64,000 bases of DNA from Kitasatospora paranensis. Its GTDB lineage: Bacteria > Actinomycetota > Actinomycetes > Streptomycetales > Streptomycetaceae. The position numbers and the translations under genes were made by a program. The notes beneath the pieces are model-generated. The model had not been told where the DNA came from. It was given only the letters and a program-made list of their open reading frames with translations, and did no database searches. Below, in pieces: positions 39,419 through 48,996 of the stretch. Where the stretch lies: the NCBI RefSeq assembly GCF_039544005.1, contig NZ_BAABKV010000001.1, forward strand, positions 1,612,001 through 1,676,000. Reading direction: 5' to 3'. Each line of letters starts with the position of its first letter. Position 1 is the stretch's first letter.

Positions 39419-39483
39419 CGGCCCCTCTCCTACACGACCCCACCTCGGCATCACGGCCGACGGGCCGGCCCGGGGACTCGCCG

Positions 39484-41081
39484 TCACTGTCCCGCCCCTC
39501 TGCGGTGCCAAGGCAGGCCTCCTGCCATGTCATCACCTCGTCGGCGATGACGCGTGCCCCACCGGGGGCGATCTTCTCCAGGTGTTCGAGGACGATCGGC
39601 CAGCCGCCGAGGAACACGGCCCGGGCGGCCAGTCGGCGGGCGCGGGCGGGCTCCGACACCTCCAGCAGTGCGGCCAGCGCGCGGGCCCGCGTCGCGCGGT
39701 GGAGGATCGTATCGGCGAGGTCCTCGGCCCGCTCCGACTCACCCTGCCGGGCCAGCTCACGGACGACGCCGATCAGCGCCTCGCCCTGTCCCCACCGGTC
39801 GGGGATCGTACGGGCGAGGGCTTCGGCCCGGGCCGTCCGACCGCACCGGGCCAACTCGCCGACCACGCCGATCAATGCCCTGCTCCGCGCCCAGCGGTCG
39901 GTGAAGGCTCCCGCGAGGGCCTCGGCCCGCGCGGTGTCCCCGGATCGCGCGAGCGCCTCGACGATCTCGGCCTGCCGCGCCGCGCGCAGGTCGGGCTCGA
40001 CGATCCGGTCGGCGAGGGCCATCGCCCGCTCGACCTGCCCGTGCCGGGCCAGCAGCAAGGTCACGGCCGCCCGCAGGGCGAGGCTGTCGAAGCCGCCGTC
40101 GCGGCGGAGCAGCTGCTCGGCCCGGTCGGCGAGGGCGAGGGCCACCTCCTGGTCGACGGTCCCGGTGACCGCCTCCAGCAGCTCGGTCACGGCTTTGGCG
40201 TCGAGGGGCGGGCGAGGCCGGGCGAGGATCGTGAGGCACAGGACATGGGGGTCGCCGGTGTTCGCCTGCGGCCCGTCCGCCACGGCCCGGTCGGCACGGG
40301 CCAGGCCGCGCAGCAGGGCGTCGAGGCGATCCAGATCGCCGTTGCCGGCCTCGAAGGCCAGCACCGCGACGAGCGCCCCGCCCCGGCCGGTGCCGGCTCG
40401 ACCCTCGGACCGGACGAAGCCCTCCACGCGGTCGGCGTACGTGCCGGCCAGGACGTGGTCGCCGGCGGCGTGCGTGATCTTCATGAGCCGGACGAGCACG
40501 TGCCCCGCGTCGGGGTGGTGACCGGCGTGCTCGGCCGCTCTGGCGGCGTAGCCGAGCGCGGCCGGGAAGTCGCCGCTCTCCGCCACCGTCTCCGCCAACA
40601 CCGCCCAGGCCATGGGCCGGTTGTGGGGGTAGCGGATCCCTTCCGCCAGGTCGGCGGCGCGCTCGTGTCCGCCGGCACGTGCCACCGCCGGGATGTGGGC
40701 GACCAGGGCGCGGTCCCGGAGCGACCGGTCGGGCAGCGACTCTGCGAGCGCCCGCGCACCGTCCACATCTCCGGCCCCACCCGCTGTCCGCACCAGACGG
40801 ACGAGGTCGTCGCCCGGACCGGACCGGCCCGCGCTCGACCGCACCAGCTCGACCGCCCGGGCGAGATGACCGGCACGGACGAGAGCCGCCGCCAGGCCCG
40901 TGCCGGTTCCCATCTCCGGGCCCCGGTGCGCCGCCAACCGCAGGACCGTCAGCAGGCAGGCCCCGTGGCCGCCGCGCAGCAGGTCCCTGCCGCTGCTGCC
41001 CGGCGGGGCCGGGCCGAGGCGCTGGTCCCAGGCCCTCGCCAGGTGGAGCTCGTAGCCCAACTGGGTCTGCCCCTTCGACAT
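39484..41081 (-). CDS. large TPR/helical-repeat protein (C-terminal frameshift inferred)
   Basis: About 532 residues built from repeated helix pairs of ~35 residues, such as ARAEALARTIPDRWGQGEAL with IGVVRELARQG and ERAEDLADTILHRATRARAL. Typical of actinobacterial TPR-like scaffolds that bind proteins; no enzyme motif. Read as given, the frame runs on to 39051, antisense to the neighbouring gene, with proline/arginine-rich nonsense. One more G in the C4 run at 39495-39498 gives a natural end, GTAEGAGQ, at 39484; total length is then a multiple of three. ATG 41081 has CGAGGGG upstream. Confidence 0.65.
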
Positions 41082-41315
41082 GCACAACCCCTCGCCGACG
41101 GCCGCCCCCGGCACCTCGCAAGGCGACAGCCACCCGGACCGACACGATAGACCGATCACCGGCTTGCGTCCGGCCGCCCACGTCCGGCCCCTGCCAACCC
41201 ATCAACCGTCGCAGCAAGTTACGGCCTTCGGGCCCCTCGGGTGCCCGCTCCCTAGGGGCACCCGCTCATCGGGCAAGGATCGCGCCCGCTCGCCCGGGTG
41301 GAGGCCGCGCGGCCC

Positions 41316-41513
41316 TCATTCACGGTCGCGATCCGCGAGGAGCGCCCACAGGACCGTGACCACGGTGAAGCCGATCACCAGCACCGCGAAGAACAGGCCG
41401 ACGGTGGCCGGCGTGCCCACCCGCGAGGGCGGGAGGACGATCTGGCGAACGATGTTGAGGCCCCCGACGGTGACGGCGTACATCCACCACGGGCCCCGTT
41501 GAAATCGGTGCAT
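41316..41513 (-). CDS. 65-residue small membrane protein
   Basis: MHRFQRGPWWMYAVTVGGLN then IVRQIVLPPSRVGTPATVGL and FFAVLVIGFTVVTVLWALLA with a short charged tail. One clear transmembrane helix at the C-terminus and a weaker one at the N-terminus. GGAAGGGG precedes the ATG with good spacing. No family recognised. Confidence 0.65.
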   Translation of the reverse strand: MHRFQRGPWWMYAVTVGGLNIVRQIVLPPSRVGTPATVGLFFAVLVIGFTVVTVLWALLADRDRE

Positions 41514-41669
41514 CGACTGATCCCCTTCCGGTCGAAGAGCAATGGGCGGCGAGGCGCACCGAGGCGGAGGGCGTCCGCACCCGGGCCCGCTCCGGCTGCC
41601 CGGGCGTTCCGGCCCCAAGTACCGCAACCCCCGGCGTGGTTCGGCGCCACCACCATCGGCGGCCTCGGC

Positions 41670-42266
41670 TCAGCACTGCTCGGCCGCCGCCGCCACACGG
41701 TCGCGGCACTGCGCCCACCACTGCTCGTCCCCGGCGGGCAGCCGCTCGGCACCCGGGCGGTGGCCCACCGAGCCGTCGAGCAGCTCACGGACGATGTCGG
41801 CGTGATCGGCATGCCGCTCGGTCTCGGCGATCATGTGCACCAGCACCCGGTGCAGGCCGGCGGCACCGGCCTGCCCCGGCCACCACGGGACGCGGCCGAC
41901 GGCGTCCAGCGGCAGCGCCGCGACAGTGGCATCGGCGTGCCGCCAGGCCATGCGGTAGGTGTCCACGATGTACGCGCGGGACTCCTCCGCGGTGGCCCAC
42001 AGGTCGCTGTTGGGCTCGAGCCCTGCCGGACCGAGGTCCGGGCGGAACCAGGGGACCGGCTCGGCGCAGTGGCGGTCGAACACCCAGCCCAGGTAGAGCA
42101 GTTCGACGCCGGCCAGGTGCTTCACCAGGCCGAGCAGATTGGTCCCGGTCGGGGTCAGCGGGCGGCGAACGTCACGCTCCGTCAGGCCGTCCAGCTTCCA
42201 CAGCACGCTCTCGCGGGCGTCCTGCAGGGCGCGGCACAGATCGGTCCTGGGATCGGCGGTCGTCAT
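41670..42266 (-). CDS. DinB/DUF664 family protein
   Basis: A 198-residue four-helix-bundle protein: LTPTGTNLLGLVKHLAGVEL gives the first metal-ligand histidine of DinB-like folds, then TYRMAWRHADATVAALPLDA and LVHMIAETERHADHADIVRE with the other histidines. Members of the DUF664/mini-circle protein group are mycothiol-dependent or unknown. It is 14 bases after the VOC gene, so the two form an operon divergent from the ECF sigma factor and may be its targets. Confidence 0.86.
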   Translation of the reverse strand: MTTADPRTDLCRALQDARESVLWKLDGLTERDVRRPLTPTGTNLLGLVKHLAGVELLYLGWVFDRHCAEPVPWFRPDLGPAGLEPNSDLWATAEESRAYIVDTYRMAWRHADATVAALPLDAVGRVPWWPGQAGAAGLHRVLVHMIAETERHADHADIVRELLDGSVGHRPGAERLPAGDEQWWAQCRDRVAAAAEQC

Positions 42267-42280
42267 GGCGGTCTCCGATC

Positions 42281-42727
42281 TCAGGCGCCGAGCAGGCCGA
42301 CGGGGTTGCCGTCGGGGTCGGCGAACACGGCCATCCGGTCCGTCCCTGGCAGGTTCCGCGGTTCCAGCAGGCGGCTGCCGCCGAGTTCCTCGGCCCTGGT
42401 GAGCGCCACGTCCACGTCCGCGACCCGGAAGTAGACGACGATCCCGGTGTACGGACTTCCCGGACCGGCCTGGCCGATCCCACCCGTCGGCCGGCCCTCG
42501 TCCGCACCCACCAGCGCGTAGGTGCCGTCCAGCACCTCGACCGGCCAACCGAAGAGCCCCTGGTAGAAGCGGCGGGCGCGGGCCGCGTCGGGGGTGGAGA
42601 TGTCGAACCAGGCCGCCGTGTGCGGCTGGCCGGGGCGTCCTTCGGGGCCTCCTTCGGGGGTTGCCCCGGGACCTGCTTCGGGGCCTTCTGCGGGGTTTGC
42701 TTCGTGGCTCGTTGCGGGGCTCGTCAC
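42281..42727 (-). CDS. VOC (glyoxalase/bleomycin-resistance) family protein
   Basis: A 148-residue protein with a 35-residue Pro/Gly/Glu-rich N-terminal tail followed by one VOC domain: AAWFDISTPDAARARRFYQG, LFGWPVEVLDGTYALVG, VVYFRVADVDVALTRAEELG and MAVFADPDGNPVGLLGA. The tail is encoded by GGCCCCCG-type repeats and may be variable. GTG start with CGAGGAGGACC before it. Divergent from the ECF sigma gene with 71 bases between starts. Confidence 0.87.
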   Translation of the reverse strand: MTSPATSHEANPAEGPEAGPGATPEGGPEGRPGQPHTAAWFDISTPDAARARRFYQGLFGWPVEVLDGTYALVGADEGRPTGGIGQAGPGSPYTGIVVYFRVADVDVALTRAEELGGSRLLEPRNLPGTDRMAVFADPDGNPVGLLGA

Positions 42728-42798
42728 GGGGTCCTCCTCGGGGTGTCGGGATACGCGGTCGAAGAGGTGACTCCCGCGGTGGGGCAGAATCGTCGCTC

Positions 42799-43818
42799 GT
42801 GAGCGAGGAAATTTCCGGCCCTTCCGCAGCCGCCGACCTGGACTCGGCCCGCGACGGCGACGACGCCGCGTTCACCCGCCTGGTGGCACCGCTGCACCGG
42901 GAGCTGCACGCCCACTGCTACCGGATGCTCGGCTCCGCCCACGACGCCGACGATGCCCTGCAGGAGGCGCTGCTGCGCGCCTGGCGCGGCCTGGACCGCT
43001 TCGAGGGCCGCAGCTCGCTGCGCGCCTGGCTCTACACGGTGGCCACCCGCACCTGCCTGGACTCCGTCGGCCACCGCGGCAGGCGCGCGCTGCCGGTGGA
43101 CCTCGGTCCGGCAGCCGACCACGCGGTGCTCGACGCCGCGCCGCTGACGGAGGTCGCGTGGCTGAGCCCGTACGCCGACGCGGGCCTGCCGGCCGGCCCC
43201 GCCGCCCGGTACGAGCAGCGCGAGGCCGTGGAGCTCGCCTTCGTCGCGGCCGTGCAGCACCTGCCCGGCAACCAGCGGGCCGCACTGCTCCTGTTCGACG
43301 TCCTGGGCTTCTCCGTCGCCGAGATCGCCACGATGATGGACACCTCCACCACCTCGGTGAACTCCGCCCTGGCCCGGGCCCGGCGACAGCTCGCGGCGAA
43401 GGTGCCGGACATCTCCCAGCAGCAGACCCTGCGGATGGTCGGCGACACACGGGTACGGCAGATCGCGACCTGCTTCGCCACCGCCCTGCAGCGCGGGGAC
43501 GCCGACGCCCTGGTCGCACTGCTCACCGAGGACGTCACGTGGTCGATGCCGCCGCTGGCGCAGTGGTACTCCGGCGTGCACGCGGTGATGGACTTCGCGG
43601 TGGCCGTTCCCCTGACCCGCTGCCCCAGCTGGCGCTACCTGCTCACCACCGCCAACGGGCAGCCGGCGGTGGCGTTCTATGTGGGGGCGGCGCCGGACGC
43701 GGTGCACGGAGCCTGGTCGATCACCGTCCTGACGCTGCGCCGGGACCGGGTGGCAGGAATCGTCTCCTTCCTGGGTGCCGAGCACGTCGCGGACTTCGGA
43801 CTGCCCGCGATCCTCTGA
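42799..43818 (+). CDS. ECF sigma factor with C-terminal SnoaL-like domain (SigG/SigJ type)
   Basis: A 339-residue sigma factor. Region 2 is in FTRLVAPLHRELHAHCYRML and ADDALQEALLRAWRGLDRFE; region 4 in AVQHLPGNQRAALLLFDVLG and FSVAEIATMMDTSTTSVNSA. After residue ~215 a SnoaL-like domain follows (FATALQRGDADALVALLTED, VTWSMPPLAQWYSG), which in this ECF group regulates the sigma factor in place of an anti-sigma gene; none is nearby. The GTG start has no Shine-Dalgarno within 15 bases, so translation may be leaderless. The divergent VOC-DinB pair is a likely target operon. Confidence 0.9.
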   Translation: MSEEISGPSAAADLDSARDGDDAAFTRLVAPLHRELHAHCYRMLGSAHDADDALQEALLRAWRGLDRFEGRSSLRAWLYTVATRTCLDSVGHRGRRALPVDLGPAADHAVLDAAPLTEVAWLSPYADAGLPAGPAARYEQREAVELAFVAAVQHLPGNQRAALLLFDVLGFSVAEIATMMDTSTTSVNSALARARRQLAAKVPDISQQQTLRMVGDTRVRQIATCFATALQRGDADALVALLTEDVTWSMPPLAQWYSGVHAVMDFAVAVPLTRCPSWRYLLTTANGQPAVAFYVGAAPDAVHGAWSITVLTLRRDRVAGIVSFLGAEHVADFGLPAIL

Positions 43819-43854
43819 CGAGGACGGAGCCGAGCCCGGCGGGCAGGGCAATGC

Positions 43855-43868
43855 TGAGAGCGCTCTCA
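43855..43868. promoter_or_regulatory. LacI-family operator, copy 1
   Basis: TGAGAGCGCTCTCA, a perfect 14-bp palindrome with the central CG typical of LacI-family sites (compare CebR-type TGGGAGCGCTCCCA). It lies 36 bases after the sigma factor stop and 550 bases before the GH81 gene; a second identical copy is at 44231. Confidence 0.8.
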
Positions 43869-44230
43869 GGACAGAGAGGAGCATGACACCCCCACCGGGG
43901 TGGCATCAAGGGGGCAAGGCCTCCATGCGACCTCGCGGCCCGGTGGAGTTCGGAGTCCGTGCGCACCCTCCGGAATCCTCGCACGCGACGATGGGCGGCG
44001 CCCCGTCGACATGGTGCCTTCCCTCCGAATGGCAGGTGAGCAGCAGGAGTTACCGGCAGGAGGCGTCCACCCCGGCGCCATCGGGTCGCCGGCAGGCGCC
44101 GACGGCGGCGCGGCACGACTGCTCCGGTCGCCTCACCGGCACCCGGCAGCTCCGGCCCCAGCGGCCGTCGCTCGGCCGGGGGCGTCCGAAGTATTGACGG
44201 TCCGTGAGAGCGCCCTTAACCTCCTCGACT
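43869..44230 (+). other. 362-base spacer between the two operators
   Basis: GAGAGGAG followed by ATG at 43883 opens a ~105-codon frame ending at 44197, but its translation (Pro, Arg and Ser rich, no hydrophobic core) does not look like a protein. It could be a decayed gene once controlled by operator copy 1, or a long untranslated leader. Nothing else is supported here. Confidence 0.4.
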
Positions 44231-44244
44231 TGAGAGCGCTCTCA
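44231..44244. promoter_or_regulatory. LacI-family operator, copy 2
   Basis: Second exact copy of TGAGAGCGCTCTCA, 163 bases before the GH81 start and preceded by a less GC-rich stretch, the position of a promoter-proximal operator. The two copies are 376 bases apart centre to centre, which would allow looping by a tetramer. Confidence 0.85.
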
Positions 44245-44406
44245 GTTTCTCGTTCCACAAGCTCTCTTCATCAAGCTCACTTCCTCAAGCTGCCGAGCCT
44301 CGTCCGAAGGGTCATGGCCTTCCCTCACGAAGGCTCTTGTGCAGTCCGTTCCGTCCTCCCGTCGCGCATGTCGTTCCGGTGCGCGGCCCCCACCCTGGGA
44401 GATCTC

Positions 44407-47400
44407 ATGGTGTTCAGACCTGTCGATCCGTTCCGACGGGCCGTGCCCGTCCACGGCTCACCCGGCGGCGCCGCTCGCCGGACGGGGGCCCGTCCGGCCG
44501 CCGCCGGTTCCTTCGCCCCGGCGCCGTCGGCTTGGTGGCGGCGCTCCTCGGTGCGGCGCTGGCCGCGCTCAGCCCGCAGGCGGCGTCCGCCGACACGGTC
44601 GGTGCCGGCAGTTACACGACGCAGGCCGCGGGTCCGCTGCCCTCGGGCTGCGGCAACCTGTCGACCGACCCACGTCAGTGGGTCACCGCCAACGCCCCCG
44701 CGGGCGCCGTGCCCACCAACGACTGGTGGTCCTCGATCCTGTGGAAGAAGACCAACTGCGCTTACGGCGAGCCACTGTTCGCGCACCCGCTGGGCTTCCG
44801 TGCGCAGTCCGGGGGCCTGGGCTTCTCGTACACGACGACTCCGGCGATCTCCGGCAGCGGCACCGGCGTGGGCGAGTACCACTTCCCCTACAGCGAGGAC
44901 TTCGTCGCGGGCGTGACCGGCCTCGGCGCCCCCGAGGTGAAGGTCGACGGGTGGAGCGACTGGACGGTCAGCCCGTACTTCTCCGACGGTGCCCACACGC
45001 TGCGGGCGACGATCGGTGAGGGCCTTCCGTTCGCCTACTTCCAGGTCACCGGCGGCAACGCGCAGATCTCCGTCGCCTCCGGGGCCACGGCGACGGTCTG
45101 GGCCGACACGGGCTCGTCGATCGGCTACACCGTCAACGGCCACGACTACGTCGCCTACGCCCTCCGGTGCGACCTGGTCGGTGAACGGCTCCGCGATCAC
45201 CTCCTCGCTCGCCGGCAAGGGCTTCTTCTCGATCGCCGTCCTGCCGACCACCCCGGCCACGACGGCAATCGACCGCGCGGGCCTGGCCGCGACGTACGGG
45301 CAGTACGCACAGAGCCACGTCACCGGCAGCACGGTCGCGTACCGCTACGACGAGGCGAACAGCACCGTCATCACCGACTACCGGTTCACCACGGTCGCCC
45401 GTGAGGGCACCGAGACCGGCACGGTCGCCGCGCTGCTGCCCCACCAGTGGCAGTACCTCGCCGGCGGCAGCCCGCTGCCGCAGACCTACGTGTCGGGACG
45501 CGGTGCGCTGAAGGTCCTCACCGGCGTCTCCTCGTTCACCACGTCGATGGTGTACCACGGCGTGCTGCCCGAGGTGCCCGCGGTGGGTGACAGCAGTGGC
45601 ACGGACGCGGCCACCCTGCAGAATTACCTGAACGCCGAGCAGGCCGACCCCACGAAGCAGGTCAGCGACGACACCTACTGGACGGGCAAGGGCCTCGGCC
45701 GGGCCGCCCGCATCGCGGAGATCGCCGACCAGACGGGCAACACCGCCGTCCGCGACTCGGCGCTGGCGGCGATCAAGTCGAAGCTCACCGACTGGTTCAC
45801 CGCGTCGGCGGGCAAAACGGCACACCTGTTCTACTACGACAAGAACTGGGGCACGCTGATCGGCTACCCCGCCTCCTACGGCTCCGACCAGGAACTGAAC
45901 GACCATCACTTCCACTACGGCTACTACGTCGCGGCGGCCGCCACCCTCGCCAAGTTCGACCCGGCCTGGGCGTCGACCGGGCAGTACGGCGGCATGGTCG
46001 ACCTGCTGATCCGCGATGCCGACAACTACGACCGCAGCGACACCCGCTTCCCGTACCTGCGGGACTTCGACATCTACGACGGCCACGACTGGGCGTCCGG
46101 CCACGGCTCGTTCGCCGCGGGCAACAACCAGGAGTCCTCGTCCGAGGGCATGAACTTCGACAACGGCCTCATCCAGTGGGGCGAGGCCACCGGCAACAAG
46201 GCTGTCCGCGACGCGGGCATCTACATGTACACCACGCAGGCCGCGGCCATCCAGGACTACTGGTTCGACAGCAACCACCAGAACTACCCGGCCGCGTTCC
46301 CGCACCACGAGGTCGGCATGGTGTGGGGCGACGGCGGCGCGTACTCCACCTGGTTCTCCAGCGCCCCGGAGCAGATCCAGGGCATCAACCTCCTCCCGGT
46401 GACGGGCGGTCACCTCTACCTCGGCTACGACCCCGCCTACGTCAAGGCCGACTACCAGGACATGCTGACCAACAGCGGCCACACCCAGCCGACGATCTGG
46501 ACGGACATCTGGTACGAATTCCTGGCCCTGGGCGACGGTGACAAGGCGCTGTCGGCCTTCCGCGCGAACAACTCGTTCACCTCGGAGGAGGGCGAGAGCA
46601 AGGCCCACACCTTCCACTGGATCCGCAACCTCGCCGCCCTCGGCAACGTCGACACCACCGTCACCGCGGACTCCCCGCTGGCCTCGGTCTTCGCCAAGAA
46701 CGGCGCCCGCACCTACGTCGCCGCCAACATCACCGCCACCGCCCGCACCGTCCACTTCTCCGACGGCACCACCGTCGACGTCCCGGCCGGGAAGACCGTC
46801 GCCTCGGGCGCCAACACCTGGAGCGGCGGCACCGCCACCGGCGGCACGAGCCCCAGCGGCGGCCCGACCTCCACCGCATCTCCCACCGCCTCGCCCACCC
46901 CGACCGCCGACCCGAGCCCCAGCGCGTCCGCCGGCCCCACCGGCAGCGCCTCCGCCTCGCCCTCCCCCACCGGCGGAGCCACCTCCTCGCCGACGCTGTA
47001 CCTGCAGAGCGACGGCAGCCTGACCGGCAGCACGCGGGCCGCCGGCACGGCCACCGTGGCCTCGGCGGGCGGCGCGAACCACGACGGCACCCCGTCCGGC
47101 CCGCTCACGCTGACCGCGACCGGGCTCAACCTCACCTACAACGGCGGCACCACCGCCTTCGACCTGGCCGTCGACGCGGGCACCGCCGTCGGCAACGCCA
47201 CCCAGATCCGGCTCTCCTACGACTGCGCGGGCAACGGGAACTGGAACCGCGTCGAGACCTACCACTACTACGCCACCGACCCTGTTCCGGGCGTCGAGCA
47301 CTACACGCAGACCGGCGGCCCGGAGTCCGCCACCGGCACCCCCTGCGACCTGGTCAACGGCACCGTCAAGGCCGAGATCTGGAACGCCCTCGGCACCAGC

Positions 47401-47976
47401 CCCAGCGCCCTGGGCACCGGCAACGCCTCCGTGCTGAACCTGCCCTACACCGCGACCACGGGCTCGACCTCCTCGCCGTCCGCCTCGGGAGGCACCGGGG
47501 GTTCCTCCTCGCCGACCCTGTACGCGCAGGGCGACGGCAGCCTGACAGCGGCCGTGCGGGTGTCCGGCAGCGCGGTGATCACCTCGGCGGGCGGCGCGAA
47601 CCACGACGGCACCCCGTCCGGCCCGCTCACGCTGACCGCGACCGGGCTCGACCTCACCTACAACGGCGGCACCACCGACTTCGACCTCGCCGTCGACGCC
47701 AACACCTCGGTCGGCAACGCCACCCAGCTCCGCCTCTCCTACGACTGCACCGGCGACGGCTCCTGGGACCGCGTCGAGACCTACCACTACTACGCCACCG
47801 ACCCCGTCGCCGGCTGGGAGCACTACACGCAGACCACCGGCCTCGAATCCGCCACCGGCACCCCCTGCAACCTCGCCGGCGGCACCGTCAGGGCCGAGAT
47901 CTGGAACGCCCTCGGCACCAGCCCCAGCGCGCTGGGCACCGGCAACCTCACCGTCCTGCACCTGCCCTACAGCTGA
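44407..47976 (+). CDS. secreted GH81 endo-beta-1,3-glucanase with two C-terminal CBM56-like modules (two frameshifts)
   Basis: About 1190 residues. A long Arg-rich signal peptide (SGRRRFLRPGAVGLVAALLG to AASADT) leads to a GH81 catalytic region with TNDWWSSILWKKTNCAYGEP, QELNDHHFHYGYYVAAAATL and SSSEGMNFDNGLIQWGEATG, which hold the conserved Asp and Glu residues. A Ser/Thr/Pro linker follows, then two ~150-residue repeats, each with TYNGGTT-type and NRVETYHYYATDP or WDRVETYHYYATDP segments, likely beta-glucan binding. Frame breaks: G5 at 44484-44488 (one base), and 45160-45162, where one surplus or two missing bases fit (family APxGxTW favours two missing C). Regulated by the LacI-type operators upstream. 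Degrades fungal or plant beta-1,3-glucan outside the cell. Confidence 0.9.
47060..47127 (+). repeat. 68-bp exact repeat, copy A, inside the CBM modules
   Basis: Identical base for base to 47582-47649 (offset 522). After one mismatch another 27 bases are identical. Flanking parts of the modules differ, so the sharing reflects recent gene conversion or duplication within the gene. Confidence 0.9.
47582..47649 (+). repeat. 68-bp exact repeat, copy B, inside the CBM modules
   Basis: Second copy of the repeat at 47060-47127. Such identity can misassemble with short reads, so the module count deserves care. Confidence 0.9.
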
Positions 47977-48003
47977 CCTGACAGCAGCAGCAGGGCAGCT
48001 CAA

Positions 48004-48033
48004 GGCCCGGGCCCCGCGCAGGGGGCCCGGGCC
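48004..48033 (+). terminator. strong GC stem-loop after the GH81 gene
   Basis: GGCCCGGGCCCC pairs with GGGGCCCGGGCC, with a five-base loop and one extra G, 28 bases after the stop codon. A clear intrinsic-type hairpin for an actinomycete. Confidence 0.8.
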
Positions 48034-48232
48034 GTCCCCCTTGTCCACCCGCCGACACGATCGGGCTCCTGCCCGCGGGGTGACCGGCGTGTCGGGCCGC
48101 GCCGCACTACCTCGTCCGGCCGCTGTGCGACCGGGGGACGACAGCGGCCGGACGGGGTACTCCTGCCGGTGGAGGGCCGATTGGTCCTGTGGGTCGATGG
48201 CGGGCGGGACGCTGCGCCGTACCGTCGGTGTC

Positions 48233-48886
48233 ATGAGCCGAGGACTGCATCTGGCCACGTACCTGCTGGCCTTCGACACCCGGGACCAGTCGCTGCAGGA
48301 CCGCACCCGGGCCGGGTACCTGGTCCGAGCCGGTGCCCTGGCCGAGCTCGCCCACCGCGGCGCCGCCGCCGAGGACGGAGCGGGCCGGGTGGAGGTCGTC
48401 TCGGCCGACCCCACCGGGGACCGCGTGCTGGACGCACTGCTCGCCGAGCTGGGCGACCGCCGCCGCACCTGGAAGTCGTGGATCAGGCGCAGCCGTGACG
48501 ACACCCTCGAAGCCGTCGAGGAGCAGCTCACCGTGCTCGGCGTCACCGTCATGGCCGACCGCGACCCGCACGGCCCGGTCAAGCCGCATCGGGCCGTGGC
48601 GATGGACGATCCACGCGAAGCCCTGGACCTGCAGGTGCGGGTGGCCGAACTGGTCCGCGGCAGCGCCCCGGTCGCCGAGGTGCCGTTCGCCGACGCGGTA
48701 CTCGCAGCCCTGGCCGCCCACGGGCATCTGAGGCTGGTGCTCTCGCGACACGACCGCAGGGCCCACGCCGGGCGGATCACCGCGCTGACCCACCGGCTCG
48801 CCGACAAGGCCCCGCACCTGGCCAGGGCGGTGAGCGGGCTCAATCTGACCATGGTCGCCGGCCAGGGCGGGATGGGCGGCAGCTGA
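48233..48886 (+). CDS. GPP34 (Golgi phosphoprotein 3-like) family protein
   Basis: A 217-residue helical protein. RTRAGYLVRAGALAELAHRG, LEAVEEQLTVLGVTVM and VPFADAVLAALAAHGHLRLV follow the GPP34 pattern found widely in streptomycetes. The eukaryotic relative binds phosphoinositide at Golgi membranes; the bacterial role is unknown, possibly peripheral membrane binding. The ATG at 48233 is the natural start after the open frame's proline-rich leader. Confidence 0.82.
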   Translation: MSRGLHLATYLLAFDTRDQSLQDRTRAGYLVRAGALAELAHRGAAAEDGAGRVEVVSADPTGDRVLDALLAELGDRRRTWKSWIRRSRDDTLEAVEEQLTVLGVTVMADRDPHGPVKPHRAVAMDDPREALDLQVRVAELVRGSAPVAEVPFADAVLAALAAHGHLRLVLSRHDRRAHAGRITALTHRLADKAPHLARAVSGLNLTMVAGQGGMGGS

Positions 48887-48996
48887 CCGCGTCCCCGGCA
48901 CTCGGGCCCGTCGGCACCCCGTCCGGTTGCCGTCACCGGGCCGGAGGCCGACAGAGCGGTGGCGGACGCGCTCCGACGGTTCGATAGCGTGGCGGC

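Noticed and set aside
39051..39483. C-terminal extension of the helical-repeat protein running antisense through the neighbouring gene
   Set aside because: Composition turns to Pro/Arg/Gly nonsense after EACLGTAEG; one added G at 39495-39498 gives a natural stop at 39484.
43883..44197. Possible ~105-residue protein after LacI operator 1
   Set aside because: Good ribosome binding site but no protein-like composition or family; kept only as a described interval.
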